Shown piece by piece: positions 27,699 to 37,876 of a DNA stretch of 64,000 nucleotides. The stretch spans positions 186,001-250,000 of the forward strand of contig NZ_CANMUE010000004.1 in the NCBI RefSeq assembly GCF_947500975.1, written 5' to 3'. The translations under genes and the position numbers were made by a program. Source of the stretch: an uncultured Polaribacter sp. (GTDB lineage Bacteria; Bacteroidota; Bacteroidia; Flavobacteriales; Flavobacteriaceae). The notes under the pieces are model-generated. The model worked only from the letters and a program-made list of their open reading frames with translations. It did not search any database and had not been told where the DNA came from. The stretch's first letter is position 1. The number at the start of each line of letters is the position of its first letter.

Positions 27699-29234
27699 AT
27701 GCAACAACACAACGTACTTATTTTAGATTTCGGCTCACAATACACACAGTTAATTGCGAGAAGAGTTAGAGAATTAAACATTTATTGTGAAATTCATCCT
27801 TATAATAAAATTCCAAACAATTTAGAAAACTTTAAAGCAGTTATCTTATCAGGAAGTCCAAACTCTGTAAGAGGAGAAAATGTTTTACATCCAGATTTAT
27901 CTGAAATTAGAGGCAAAAAACCTTTATTAGCAGTTTGTTATGGTGCCCAATATTTAGCACATTTTTCTGGTGGAAAAGTAGCACCCTCTAACACTAGAGA
28001 ATATGGAAGAGCAAATTTATCATTTATAAAAAATGAGGAAACTTTCTTTAAAAATATTTCTGTAGGAAGCCAAGTTTGGATGAGTCATTCAGATACTATA
28101 AAAGATTTACCTACAAATGGCGTTTTATTAGCAAGTACAAAAGATGTACAAAATGCTGCCTACAAAGTTGAAGGTGAAAATACATTTGCAATTCAATTTC
28201 ATCCAGAGGTTTATCATTCTAAAGATGGGAAGCAATTATTGGCAAACTTTTTGTTAGATATAGCTAAAGTAGAACAAAATTGGACACCAGATTCTTTTGT
28301 AGAAAGCACGGTTGAAGCTATTAAAGAAAAAGTAGGAAATGATAAAGTTGTTTTAGGGCTTTCAGGAGGAGTAGATTCTTCTGTTGCGGCAGTTTTATTG
28401 CACAAAGCAATTGGAGAAAACCTATACTGTATTTTTGTAAATAATGGTTTACTACGTAAAAATGAGTTTGAAAATGTGCTTGCGCAATATGAAGGAATGG
28501 GTTTAAATGTAAAAGGTGTTGATGCATCAGAAAGATTTTTATCTGCATTAAAAGATTTAAGTGATCCAGAAAAGAAAAGAAAAGCAATAGGAAATGCATT
28601 TATAGAAGTTTTTGATGACGAAGCAAACAAAATTAAAGATGTAAAGTGGTTGGCTCAAGGAACAATATACCCAGATGTAATTGAATCGGTTTCAGTAAAT
28701 GGTGGTCCATCTGCAACTATTAAAAGTCATCATAATGTTGGTGGTTTACCAGATTTTATGAAATTAAAAATCGTAGAACCCCTAAGAATGATTTTTAAAG
28801 ATGAGGTAAGAAGAGTGGGAGCTTCTATGAATATAGATAAAGATTTGTTAGGTAGACATCCTTTTCCTGGTCCTGGGTTGGCTATTAGAATTTTAGGTGA
28901 TGTTACTTCAGAAAAAGTTCGTATTTTACAGGAAGTAGATGCTATTTTTATAAATGGGTTAAGAGAAGATGGTTTGTATGATAAAGTTTGGCAAGCAGGT
29001 GCCATGTTGCTTCCAGTAAATTCTGTTGGAGTAATGGGAGATGAAAGAACTTATGAAAAAGTAGTTGCCTTAAGAGCCGTTGAAAGTACTGATGGTATGA
29101 CTGCAGATTGGGTAGATTTACCGTATAAATTTTTACAAAAAACATCTAATAAAATAATAAATCAAGTAAAAGGTGTAAATAGAGTTGTTTATGATATTAG
29201 CTCTAAACCACCTGCAACGATAGAATGGGAATAG
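27699..29234 (+). CDS. guaA: GMP synthase (glutamine-hydrolysing)
   Basis: The ATG at 27699 gives 511 residues and places [13 protein letters not shown] at the N-terminus as in other GuaA proteins. The TTG at 27693 is part of the promoter box and is rejected as start. The class I amidotransferase domain has Cys80 ([11 protein letters not shown]) and the His/Glu pair in FHPEVYHS. The ATP-pyrophosphatase domain has the PP-loop [12 protein letters not shown]. The C-terminal dimerisation domain ends PPATIEWE. It converts XMP to GMP. A LysM lipoprotein gene follows after 5 bp. Confidence 0.95.
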   Translation: MQQHNVLILDFGSQYTQLIARRVRELNIYCEIHPYNKIPNNLENFKAVILSGSPNSVRGENVLHPDLSEIRGKKPLLAVCYGAQYLAHFSGGKVAPSNTREYGRANLSFIKNEETFFKNISVGSQVWMSHSDTIKDLPTNGVLLASTKDVQNAAYKVEGENTFAIQFHPEVYHSKDGKQLLANFLLDIAKVEQNWTPDSFVESTVEAIKEKVGNDKVVLGLSGGVDSSVAAVLLHKAIGENLYCIFVNNGLLRKNEFENVLAQYEGMGLNVKGVDASERFLSALKDLSDPEKKRKAIGNAFIEVFDDEANKIKDVKWLAQGTIYPDVIESVSVNGGPSATIKSHHNVGGLPDFMKLKIVEPLRMIFKDEVRRVGASMNIDKDLLGRHPFPGPGLAIRILGDVTSEKVRILQEVDAIFINGLREDGLYDKVWQAGAMLLPVNSVGVMGDERTYEKVVALRAVESTDGMTADWVDLPYKFLQKTSNKIINQVKGVNRVVYDISSKPPATIEWE

Positions 29235-29239
29235 AACAT

Positions 29240-30841
29240 ATGAAGCATTTAAAATTTTTTATATTTCTCTGTATTTTAACGTTTACAATATCTTGTGGGC
29301 AGCAGAAAAAATATATTCAATACAAGGTTAAAAGTGGTGAAACTATGAGCATTATTGCTGATAAGTTGAATATGAAAACCATAGATTTAGTTAGGTTAAA
29401 TCCAGATGTTACTAATGAACCAGTAACTGATTCCTTTATTGTTGTTCCAGAAAATAAAATGAGTTCTTTTAAGGATCAAATAAAAGTAAATGTTGATAAT
29501 AGTAATAAAAAAGATACCATTATTATTGATGATACATCTGAAAAAGAAAATCATTTAGATGAATTAAAAGAGAAATTTGAAACCTATGAGGTTCAAAAAG
29601 GAGATACGTTTTATAGTCTAAACAGAAATTATAATGTTTCAAGAGACGAATTATTACTATTAAATCCTGAATTAAAAGAAGGGTTAAAAGTAGGAATGAT
29701 CATAAAAATCAAAGAAAAGATTGATGAGGTTGAAGTAATTGGAGATTTTTATACTGATTATATTCAAAATGGAATTGATTTAAAAATAGCTCTTTTATTA
29801 CCTTTTAAAACAAATACCTACAGAGATTCTTTGTCTCCAAAAAAAGCATTCACTAAAAACGCAACTTTAATGAATATCACTACTGATTTTTATATGGGAG
29901 CAGAAATTGCTGTAGATTCTTTAAGACAGCAAGGTGTAAATATTGAATTTAATGTGTACGATACTGGTAGTAGAAATACCAATATTAATAATTTAATTAG
30001 TGAAGAAAATTTAAATAAAAACGATGCTATTATTGGCCCTATTTATTCAGATGAAGTAGAAAATATTGCAAAGAATGTAAATGTTCCAATAATATTTCCT
30101 GTATATTCTAGTAGTCAATCGAAATTTAATTCTTCAAATGTTGTAAAAACATCACCAGATAAAAATATTTTTAGAGAAGAATTAGCTTCTTACTTTATAG
30201 ATAGTTTAACTCAAGGAACTCTTATTATAATAACTGATGATAAGTATAAATCAATTGAAAAAAGCAGTAGTTTTCAAGCTTCTTTAGCTGGTAGTAATAT
30301 TGATGAAATTCACGTATTAAGTCCTGAAAAAGGTTTTATAGACAAAAGTAGATTTTTAAAAGTTTTAAAGCCTAATGAAAAAAATTGGGTTGTGATGGCA
30401 ACTGATAATAATGTAATAGTGGCAGATGTTATAAATAGTCTAATAGGTTTACCAAACGATATTTCAGCAAAACTTTTTGCAATGGATAAAGAAAAGGTAT
30501 ACGATGAAATTGATAATAAAAAACTAGCAAGGGTAGGATTTACTTTTGTGAGTAATGAGTTTGTTGATGAAACTTCTTTGGTATCTAAAGTTTTTTCTAG
30601 ACAATATAAAGATAAAAACAATGCGTTGCCTTCATTTTACGCAACAAAAGGATTTGATATAACTTATGATATTTTAGTAAGGTTAGCATCAGGAAATAGT
30701 TTAAAATCAACGTTTAAAGAAGGGGCTTCTTTTAGGGTAGAAACAAAATTTGATTATACAAAAAAAAACAAAGTATCTTCAAATAAAGGTTTATTTATAT
30801 TACAATATAATAAAGACTTAACAATTACAAAGTTGAAATAA
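29240..30841 (+). CDS. LysM-domain lipoprotein with periplasmic-binding-protein-like domain
   Basis: The ATG at 29240 gives 533 residues with a lipoprotein signal ending TISC (Cys at about 19). The ATG at 29225 overlaps guaA and adds five residues ahead of the signal. Two LysM modules follow: YKVKSGETMSIIADKLNM with LVRLNP, and YEVQKGDTFYSLNRNYNVS with LLLLNPELKEG. After them comes a type I periplasmic-binding fold (KIALLLPF, IDFYMGAEIAVDSL-like segment, NDAIIGPIYSDEVENIA). It probably binds peptidoglycan in the periplasm. The ligand of the binding fold is unknown. Flavobacteria commonly carry such a gene next to guaA. Confidence 0.8.
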   Translation: MKHLKFFIFLCILTFTISCGQQKKYIQYKVKSGETMSIIADKLNMKTIDLVRLNPDVTNEPVTDSFIVVPENKMSSFKDQIKVNVDNSNKKDTIIIDDTSEKENHLDELKEKFETYEVQKGDTFYSLNRNYNVSRDELLLLNPELKEGLKVGMIIKIKEKIDEVEVIGDFYTDYIQNGIDLKIALLLPFKTNTYRDSLSPKKAFTKNATLMNITTDFYMGAEIAVDSLRQQGVNIEFNVYDTGSRNTNINNLISEENLNKNDAIIGPIYSDEVENIAKNVNVPIIFPVYSSSQSKFNSSNVVKTSPDKNIFREELASYFIDSLTQGTLIIITDDKYKSIEKSSSFQASLAGSNIDEIHVLSPEKGFIDKSRFLKVLKPNEKNWVVMATDNNVIVADVINSLIGLPNDISAKLFAMDKEKVYDEIDNKKLARVGFTFVSNEFVDETSLVSKVFSRQYKDKNNALPSFYATKGFDITYDILVRLASGNSLKSTFKEGASFRVETKFDYTKKNKVSSNKGLFILQYNKDLTITKLK

Positions 30842-30860
30842 AGAGATTGATATTTAATAC

Positions 30861-30892
30861 AAAAAAAAATCCGCTTTAGCGGATTTTTTTTG
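30861..30892. terminator. Bidirectional terminator
   Basis: Stem AATCCGCT / AGCGGATT with flanking A-run and T-run. It serves the LysM gene on the plus strand and the TPR-like gene at 30918 on the minus strand. Confidence 0.85.
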
Positions 30893-30917
30893 TATCAGAA
30901 AATAAATAATAAAAACG

Positions 30918-31433
30918 TTAGATTTTTTTCATCTGTTGTTTCATCATTGTCATTTGTTCTTTTAACATTCCGTGTTTATCTAATTTTTTAGCTTCTGTCA
31001 TTAAGTTAGTTGCTTCACGTTTACGTCTTTTTGTCATTGCAATTCCAGCCAATTGTAATTTTGCCATTGCCAAATCATGATCCATAGACAAACCTAATTT
31101 TATAGCTTTTCTTAAATACTTTTCAGCTTGAGTAATATTAGTTTGACTAATCATAATGCCATGTAAATAGTTATAATATCCTTGTTGTTTAGTAATTAAA
31201 GCTGTTTCAGGATTTTTTATGTAGTTTAACCATTTTTGCGCACCAGGAAAATTTTGTTTTCTTAATTGTAAAAAAGCCAATAAAATAAATTCATTTTTAA
31301 AATATAATAACACAAAAATTCCAGCCAAAAGCAATATAGAAATTCCGTTCATAATATTTCCTTGAGTAAATTGATATACAGACCAAGCGGTTATTAAACC
31401 TGCTAAAATTAATTTTATATTTTTATTAAACAT
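30918..31433 (-). CDS. Small membrane protein with TPR-like soluble tail
   Basis: The ATG at 31433 gives 171 residues, and a TTG 30 bp upstream is less likely. Two adjacent hydrophobic helices (ILAGLITAWSVYQF and GISILLLAGIFVLLYF) fill residues 6-45. The rest is alpha-helical with the A/G pattern of tetratricopeptide units (ITQAEKYLRKAIKLGLSMDHDLAMAKLQLAGIAMTKRRKREA). The function is unknown. It could be an assembly factor, since it lies 103 bp downstream of the cytochrome c maturation gene on the same strand. Confidence 0.6.
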   Translation of the reverse strand: MFNKNIKLILAGLITAWSVYQFTQGNIMNGISILLLAGIFVLLYFKNEFILLAFLQLRKQNFPGAQKWLNYIKNPETALITKQQGYYNYLHGIMISQTNITQAEKYLRKAIKLGLSMDHDLAMAKLQLAGIAMTKRRKREATNLMTEAKKLDKHGMLKEQMTMMKQQMKKI

Positions 31434-31536
31434 TTTTTTATTTGTTATTAATAAGAAGAGCAAAAATACATTTTCTTCTTAAAATAGAAGGTTTCTTCGT
31501 ATGAAATTTGTTTTTTTTGAAATTTAGTATCTGAGG

Positions 31537-34500
31537 TTATTTCTTATAATATTTTTTGTGTTTAAACCAAGCTAAAGTTCCTAGAATAACAACAAAACCT
31601 ACAGAGTAATAAACAGATGTTGGCGTAATCACTCTATCTCCACTTGCGTAAGAGTGTAATCCAGAAAGGTAGAAGTTTACCCCAAAATAGGTCATCATAA
31701 TAGAAAAATAGGCAATTATTGACCATAAGTTAAAAGTATACCTTCCTCTTAAACCAGGTATTAATCGCATGTGTAAAACAAAAGCATAAATCATAATAGA
31801 AATTAACGCCCAAGTTTCTTTTGGATCCCATCCCCAGTAGCGTCCCCAACTTTCATTAGCCCACATTCCACCAAGAAAAGTACCAATTACTAACATTACC
31901 AATCCAACAGTAATTGCCATTTCATTTATTATGGTAAGCTCTTTTATATTTAAATCCATCTTCTTTTTATTTTTTTCATTAGTAAAAACCATTAAAAAAA
32001 GTGAAAAAATTCCTAAAATTAGACCAATTGCAAAAGGTCCATAACTACCTACAATAATTGATACATGGACTTTTAACCACCAAGAATTTAAAACAGGTTG
32101 CAAGTTTGCAATTTCTGGATCTAACCAACTTTGATGTGCAAAAAATAGAATAACTGAAGAAATAAAGGTAACAGCAGAAATTACTAAAGAAGATTTTTTA
32201 CCCAATAATAAACCAAATCCCATTGCTGCAAAAGCAACAAAAATTAAAGATTCATAAGCATTACTCCATGGTGCGTTACCACTAATATACCATCTCGACG
32301 CTAAACCTAAAATATGAAAAATAAATAATCCAATTACAACTCCAATTAACCCTTTTACAACATAATTAATCCATTTTTTAGAATTAAAAATTTGAATAAT
32401 CACAAAAAAGATTAAAAGTAAACTAGTATAACCATAATATTTAGAAAGCTTCAAAAAAGGTTGAATTTTATTATAAGAAATTTCTAAATTAATTTTACTT
32501 TCAGAAGGGTATACAGTTGCACCGTATTTTTTTTGGTATTTTTTAATACCATCTAAAATTTGATTTGCTTTTGAATAATCGTTTGTCTTTTTTGCACTTT
32601 GTAATAATTGTACATAAAGAGGTAAAGATTTTTGTACAAAAACAGTGTCAGCAGGTTTAAAGCCTTTGGTGGTAGAGGTTTCTGGTTGAGAAACCCATTT
32701 ATTGTTTTCGTCATTTGGTATTGGATATATATTAAAAATCCCACCACCAATAGCATTATATAGCAAGCCTAAACGTCTATCAATTTTAATTAAATCTTGC
32801 TCAAATTTATTTTGAATTTTTTTCTTTTGTGCTTCAGAAATTTGTTCTTTAATTTTATATTCTCCTCTATTTGTAAAGAAATTTGATAAACGAGCATAAA
32901 CAGTAGTATCTGAGACGCCTATTTGTTTACGAATCTTTTTATTTCCTTTTTCTAAATAAATTACAGGTACTTCATACCATAATCTAGGGTTCTCTATAAT
33001 AGAAAGTAAAACTTGACTAGGCTGCATTTCTTTGAAAGCTTCTGTATGAGCAACTTTTCTTACCAGTTCTGAAGCAAAAGTATGAGCAGGTTTCATACGA
33101 CCACCAGCATCTTGAATGACTAATTTATTAAAACTTTCCGCATGTTCTAAAGATACTAAATTAGTTTTTAAAATGGAGTCAATTTGTTGGTCTGTAACTT
33201 TATCAACTTGATGTATGTTTGCATGCTGACTGTAAGTAAAAGGCGATAAAAAAATCGCTAATATTACAGACATTGTAAGTTTCTTTTTTCTGATTTTTTT
33301 TAATGATTTCTTTAGATAGTCAAAACGAGTGTTCTTAGCAAATAATATACAAATTAATCCTGTGTATAATAATGAGTATCCTAAATAGGTGACAAAAGTT
33401 CCCCAGAAATCATGATTCACAGAAAGGTGAGTTTGTTCTACTTTGCCTGATAAATCATAACTGGATTGGAAGAATTTATATCCTCTATGATCTAAAATAT
33501 GGTTCATATAAATGCGATAATCAAAACTTTCGTTTTCGTCAATTAGAGTAACTTCACTTGCATATGAGGCTGCACTTTCGGAGCCCGGATATTTTTCTAA
33601 CTGAAAGTCGTTTAATTTTATACTAAAAGGTGTTTCTAAAGTTTTAGCGCCATACCACATTCTAAAATTTAAATCATTAATAGAGAATTTTTTAAAATTA
33701 TCATTGTTAAATTTTCCTCCGGTAAGTTCTACTCTTTTAGTTTCATTATCACTTGTAACGTCTAAAACAACAACGTCTAATTTTTTATCATCTTTAGCTC
33801 CACTAACAGTTTTCATTGCTCCTTTGATAGGATATTGAGGAACCACAAAAGGCAAACCAGCAATATTATATAATGAACGTAATTTAAAATCTTGAATGCT
33901 GTCTTTTTTAAGATTTCCAGTTTGTCTAGTTGCCATTACTTGAAAATTACCTTCGGATTTAGAAACAATTTTTAAAGAATCATTTCTTTTAAAAATATTG
34001 ATAGTAGCATTTTTATCCTTTGTTTCATAACCAACTAAAATGTTATGAATGTTTTGTACAGTTCCTGCTTTTATATAGTGTTCATGTCTATTCCCGCTAG
34101 AAGATTCTACCAAAAATAAATGTTCAACCCCATTTTCATCTTCCACTAGTTTTTTCTCAGCCCAAGGTATATAATCCACTAAGTTTACTTGGTATTCTTT
34201 TGCTCTAAAATTATCTGAAAAAGACCAAGAATTTTTACCCCAAGCAGACAGCATAATCGGTTTATGAATCTTTTTTTGCTCTTTACTATTATCAACAATA
34301 ACATTTACATAAGTGGTTTCTGATAAAAACTGACTAGTAGTTTCACCTTCATTTATCAACATAATACCTTCATAGCCAACATACCTTGTAATTGCTGCAC
34401 CAATTATGATAAATAAAAATGATAAATGAAACATTAAAACCGCCCATTTTTCTTTTTTGTACAAACGATATCTAAAAATATTACCAAAAAAGTTGATGAC

Positions 34501-34671
34501 AAAAAATACCATAATTGCTTCAAACCACCAAGTATTATAAACTAGTGCTTTTGAGGTTTGCGTGCCAAAATCGTTTTCTATAAAAGTGGCAATTCCCATT
34601 GCTGTTGCAAAAAGAAAAAACAAAAGTGCCATTAAACGTGTAGAGTAGAGGAAACTAAAAATATTTTTCAT
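31537..34671 (-). CDS. ccsBA: Fused ResB-CcsA cytochrome c synthetase (System II)
   Basis: A 1044-residue membrane protein joining both System II subunits. The ResB-like N-terminus has helices near residues 10-30, 45-60 and 78-98 and a large periplasmic domain. A helix at about 420-440 is followed by a second periplasmic insert, and the CcsA-like C-terminus (from about 730) carries the heme-handling WWD-type motif ANESWGRYWGWDPKETWAL with conserved histidines before and after it (HVSIIVGSYG, LHMRLIPG, GLHSYASGD). It moves heme across the membrane and attaches it to apocytochrome c. The fusion, also seen in Helicobacter and Bacteroides relatives, makes a single-gene system. Confidence 0.9.
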   Translation of the reverse strand: MKNIFSFLYSTRLMALLFFLFATAMGIATFIENDFGTQTSKALVYNTWWFEAIMVFFVINFFGNIFRYRLYKKEKWAVLMFHLSFLFIIIGAAITRYVGYEGIMLINEGETTSQFLSETTYVNVIVDNSKEQKKIHKPIMLSAWGKNSWSFSDNFRAKEYQVNLVDYIPWAEKKLVEDENGVEHLFLVESSSGNRHEHYIKAGTVQNIHNILVGYETKDKNATINIFKRNDSLKIVSKSEGNFQVMATRQTGNLKKDSIQDFKLRSLYNIAGLPFVVPQYPIKGAMKTVSGAKDDKKLDVVVLDVTSDNETKRVELTGGKFNNDNFKKFSINDLNFRMWYGAKTLETPFSIKLNDFQLEKYPGSESAASYASEVTLIDENESFDYRIYMNHILDHRGYKFFQSSYDLSGKVEQTHLSVNHDFWGTFVTYLGYSLLYTGLICILFAKNTRFDYLKKSLKKIRKKKLTMSVILAIFLSPFTYSQHANIHQVDKVTDQQIDSILKTNLVSLEHAESFNKLVIQDAGGRMKPAHTFASELVRKVAHTEAFKEMQPSQVLLSIIENPRLWYEVPVIYLEKGNKKIRKQIGVSDTTVYARLSNFFTNRGEYKIKEQISEAQKKKIQNKFEQDLIKIDRRLGLLYNAIGGGIFNIYPIPNDENNKWVSQPETSTTKGFKPADTVFVQKSLPLYVQLLQSAKKTNDYSKANQILDGIKKYQKKYGATVYPSESKINLEISYNKIQPFLKLSKYYGYTSLLLIFFVIIQIFNSKKWINYVVKGLIGVVIGLFIFHILGLASRWYISGNAPWSNAYESLIFVAFAAMGFGLLLGKKSSLVISAVTFISSVILFFAHQSWLDPEIANLQPVLNSWWLKVHVSIIVGSYGPFAIGLILGIFSLFLMVFTNEKNKKKMDLNIKELTIINEMAITVGLVMLVIGTFLGGMWANESWGRYWGWDPKETWALISIMIYAFVLHMRLIPGLRGRYTFNLWSIIAYFSIMMTYFGVNFYLSGLHSYASGDRVITPTSVYYSVGFVVILGTLAWFKHKKYYKK

Positions 34672-34698
34672 CCTAATTTGTTACTTTTAAAAGTCATG

Positions 34699-34706
34699 CA
34701 AATTTA
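34699..34706 (-). promoter_or_regulatory. -7 box of ccsBA
   Basis: Minus-strand TAAATTTG matches TAnnTTTG, 27 nt before the ATG. A TTT tract 18 bp upstream is the only -33 candidate. Confidence 0.45.
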
Positions 34707-34789
34707 GGGATAAATCATTAATTAAAAGGTGTCATTTCATTTTAAAAAGAGAATATAATTAATGGGTATTAAGTATTAATTTAAAATCT

Positions 34790-34797
34790 TATATTTG
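34790..34797 (+). promoter_or_regulatory. -7 box of the M16 peptidase gene
   Basis: TATATTTG matches TAnnTTTG, 22 nt before the ATG at 34820. No convincing -33 box is seen. Confidence 0.45.
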
Positions 34798-34819
34798 ATT
34801 TAATAATAAACAAACTTAA

Positions 34820-37588
34820 ATGAAAAGAATAAAATTAATTAGTCGAGTTTTACTGCTAACCTTTGCAGTATTATTTGTTAGTAACAAAATAGATGCACAG
34901 GTTACAAAAACAGCTAGTGTAGAGGGTATAACAGAGTATAAACTTAATAATGGCCTAAAAGTATTACTTTTTCCTGATAACTCTTCCCAAACAATTACAG
35001 TTAATATTACTTATAAAGTTGGTTCAAGACATGAAGGTTATGGAGAAAAAGGAATGGCACATTTACTTGAACATTTAGTATTTAAAGGAACTCCAAATCA
35101 TCCAGATATTCCAAAAGAATTAACAAGTCATGGAGCTAGACCAAATGGAACAACTTGGTATGATCGAACAAACTATTTTGAAACTTTTAATGCTACTGAT
35201 GAAAACTTAGATTGGGCCTTAGACCTAGAAGCAGATAGAATGGTAAATTCATATATAGCTGAAAAAGATTTAAAATCAGAATTTTCTGTTGTTAGAAATG
35301 AATTTGAGTCTGGTGAAAATTCGCCAACAAGTGTGTTGATGAAAACCGTTATTAGTACTGCTTTTGTTTGGCATAATTATGGGCAATCTACTATTGGAAA
35401 TCGTTCTGATATAGAAAGAGTACCAATTAAAAATTTAAAAGCATTTTATAAAAAATATTACCGTCCAGATAATGCCATTTTAATGGTTACGGGTAAATTT
35501 AATATTGATAAAACTTTAGCGTTAATAGAAAAAAAGTTTGCAAATATTAAAAATCCAGCAACTCCTTTAGTTGATGTACCAACTATAGAACCTGCTCAAG
35601 ATGGAGAAAAAAGAGTTGAGTTAAATAGAGTAGGGGATTTACAAGTTTTATCTACGATGTATCATACTCCTGCAGGGTCACATGAAGATTATGCGGCATT
35701 AGCAGTAGCAGAAAATATTTTAACAGACCAACCTTCAGGAAGATTATACAAAGCATTAATTGATGCAAAAAAAGCATCAAGTTTGTGGTCTTTTTCACCA
35801 TTTACTAAAGAACCTTCATTTATGTATTTTAATGTTGATGTGCCTTCAGATAAACCTTTAAAAGAAGCAGAAGATGTATTGTTAAAAGTTTTAGATGAAG
35901 CAGCTACAAAAGCAATTACATCTGAAGAATTAAAAAGAGCCAAAGCAAATATTTTAAAACAGATAGACCAAATAAACAGAAACTCATCTTATTTAGGTAC
36001 TTATATGAGCGAATTTATTGGGGCTGGAGATTGGAGGCTGTCTTACATTCATAGAGATAGAATAGAAGCAATGACAGTTGATAAAGTGAATGCTGCAATT
36101 CAAAAATATTTTATTCCAACAAATAGGACAGTAGGTAATTTTGTACCTACAAAAAAACCAGTAAGAATTGGAATTCCTCATACTGAAGGTGTAGAAGATT
36201 TAGTTCAAAATTATAAAGGTAAAAAAGGATTCAGTTCAGGTGAAGCTTTTGATGTTTCTTATGATAATATACAAAACAGATTAGATTCTGGAACGTTAGA
36301 AAAAAGTAAAATTGATTATGGGTTTATTAAAAAAGATAATCGTGGTAAAACAGTAATTCTGTCATTTGCTTTTAGAAATGGAACAGTAAATGATTTAATG
36401 AATAAAGGTTTAGTAGCCAGGTACACTGCAAGAATGTTAAATAAAGGCACAAAAACTAAAACTAGACAAGATATTGAAGATAAGCTTAGTGCAATTAAAT
36501 CTACACTAAATTTTAGAGGTGCAAATGGTAGAACTTATGTAAATATTAATACCACTCAAGAAAACTTACAAGAAACACTAGATTTAATGAATGATATTAT
36601 TAAAAACCCAGTTTTTAATGAATCGGAACTTGAAAAACTAAAAACTGAAGATTTAGCAAATTTAGAGCGAAATAAAACTGAGCCAACATTTTTAGCATCA
36701 AGAAAATTAAGACAAGTAAATCAAAAGTATAAAAAAGGCCATCCATTATATAATATGACTCTTGATGAAGAAATTGCAGCTGTAAAAGAAGTTACCGTTG
36801 ATAAAATTAAATCTTATTATAAAGATTTTTATGGTATTTCTAATAATGCAACATTAGTTTCAATTGGGAATATTGATGAAGAAAAATTGAAAAATTATTT
36901 CGACAAAGAATTTGCTAATTTTAAATCAAACTTACCATTTACACCAATAAGTGATAAATATGCAATTAACAAAGATGTAAATCAAAGTATAAATACCCCA
37001 GATAAAAAGAATGCATTTACTTTAGGTACCCTAAGTTTTGAATGTAGTCAATATGATGAAGATTATGCTGCATTAATTGTTGCAGGTTCAGTTTTTGGTG
37101 GTGGTTTTTTAAATTCTAGAATTGCCAATAGATTACGTCAAAAAGACGGAGTAAGTTATGGTGCAGGTGGTGGTGTAATAGTAGATTCTACAAAAGAAGA
37201 TAAAAACTCTTTTGCACAAATTTATGCAATTTATGCACCTCAAAATGCTGCTAAAGTACAATTAGGATTTAAAGAAGAAATAGAGCGTTTTATTAAAGAT
37301 GGTATAACAGAAGAAGAGTTAAAAAACGCAGTAAATGGCTGGATACAAAGTCAAACTGTTTCTAGAGCAAAAGACAATGAAATTTCTAGCTTAATAAATA
37401 ATAATATATATTATGGAAGAGATATTAGTTTTCAGAAAAATTTAGAGGCAAAAATGAGTAGTTTAACTATTGAGGATGTGAATAAAGCAATATCTAAATA
37501 TTTTAAAACTTTTAATAATTGGTCAGTTATAAATGCAGGAGATTTTAAAAATACTATCAATGCAAAAAAAGAGAGTATAAAGAATTAA
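34820..37588 (+). CDS. M16-family zinc peptidase, two-repeat periplasmic form
   Basis: A 922-residue secreted protease with a signal peptide (LISRVLLLTFAVLFV ending DAQ). The first M16 unit has the inverted zinc motif H81-L-L-E-H85 and the third ligand region FSVVRNEFESGENSP. The second unit (from about residue 480) lacks HxxEH and keeps the GVSYGAGGG substrate-binding segment, so it is the usual inactive partner lobe. It probably degrades peptides in the periplasm. It is transcribed alone, with its own promoter box and a terminator. Confidence 0.9.
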   Translation: MKRIKLISRVLLLTFAVLFVSNKIDAQVTKTASVEGITEYKLNNGLKVLLFPDNSSQTITVNITYKVGSRHEGYGEKGMAHLLEHLVFKGTPNHPDIPKELTSHGARPNGTTWYDRTNYFETFNATDENLDWALDLEADRMVNSYIAEKDLKSEFSVVRNEFESGENSPTSVLMKTVISTAFVWHNYGQSTIGNRSDIERVPIKNLKAFYKKYYRPDNAILMVTGKFNIDKTLALIEKKFANIKNPATPLVDVPTIEPAQDGEKRVELNRVGDLQVLSTMYHTPAGSHEDYAALAVAENILTDQPSGRLYKALIDAKKASSLWSFSPFTKEPSFMYFNVDVPSDKPLKEAEDVLLKVLDEAATKAITSEELKRAKANILKQIDQINRNSSYLGTYMSEFIGAGDWRLSYIHRDRIEAMTVDKVNAAIQKYFIPTNRTVGNFVPTKKPVRIGIPHTEGVEDLVQNYKGKKGFSSGEAFDVSYDNIQNRLDSGTLEKSKIDYGFIKKDNRGKTVILSFAFRNGTVNDLMNKGLVARYTARMLNKGTKTKTRQDIEDKLSAIKSTLNFRGANGRTYVNINTTQENLQETLDLMNDIIKNPVFNESELEKLKTEDLANLERNKTEPTFLASRKLRQVNQKYKKGHPLYNMTLDEEIAAVKEVTVDKIKSYYKDFYGISNNATLVSIGNIDEEKLKNYFDKEFANFKSNLPFTPISDKYAINKDVNQSINTPDKKNAFTLGTLSFECSQYDEDYAALIVAGSVFGGGFLNSRIANRLRQKDGVSYGAGGGVIVDSTKEDKNSFAQIYAIYAPQNAAKVQLGFKEEIERFIKDGITEEELKNAVNGWIQSQTVSRAKDNEISSLINNNIYYGRDISFQKNLEAKMSSLTIEDVNKAISKYFKTFNNWSVINAGDFKNTINAKKESIKN

Positions 37589-37606
37589 GAGAAAAATATT
37601 ATATGT

Positions 37607-37640
37607 AAAAAAGAGCGGATTTTAAACCGCTCTTTTTTTA
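37607..37640. terminator. Bidirectional terminator after the M16 gene
   Basis: Stem AAAGAGCGG / CCGCTCTTT with A- and T-runs outside it and an 8-9 nt AT loop. It serves the plus-strand peptidase gene and could also stop minus-strand transcripts from the mutase operon. Confidence 0.85.
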
Positions 37641-37701
37641 GTGTTATTTATTTAATGAGTATTTTTTAGGAATTGGAGTTTATCTTTATGCGATAAGTGA
37701 A

Positions 37702-37839
37702 TTATAAATTTTTAAGACCTTTACCATCTTTAAATTCTGTTTTTACGTTTACAACCGCATTTGGATTTTTTTTAAGAATCTTATTGTTAAGGTAATTTTT
37801 GACTTTCCATTTAATATTAAAAGTACTTTTGTTTGAAAA
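37702..37839 (-). pseudogene. Possible gene remnant: 45-codon open frame without a start
   Basis: Minus-strand frame bounded by a TAG at 37840-37842 and a TAA at 37702-37704. It encodes 45 residues of protein-like composition (NPNAVVNVKTEFKDGKGLKNL at the C-terminus) but has no ATG, GTG or TTG at a suitable place. It may be the tail of a decayed gene in the 288-bp gap between the M16 terminator and the next gene. It could equally be a chance frame. Confidence 0.25.
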
Positions 37840-37876
37840 CTAATTAAATTTTTGATGTAATGATAAAATCAATATT

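Noticed and set aside
28214..29145. Several long open frames on the minus strand within guaA
   Set aside because: They are antisense shadows of a highly conserved gene, with no family match. Similar shadows inside other genes were left out for the same reason.
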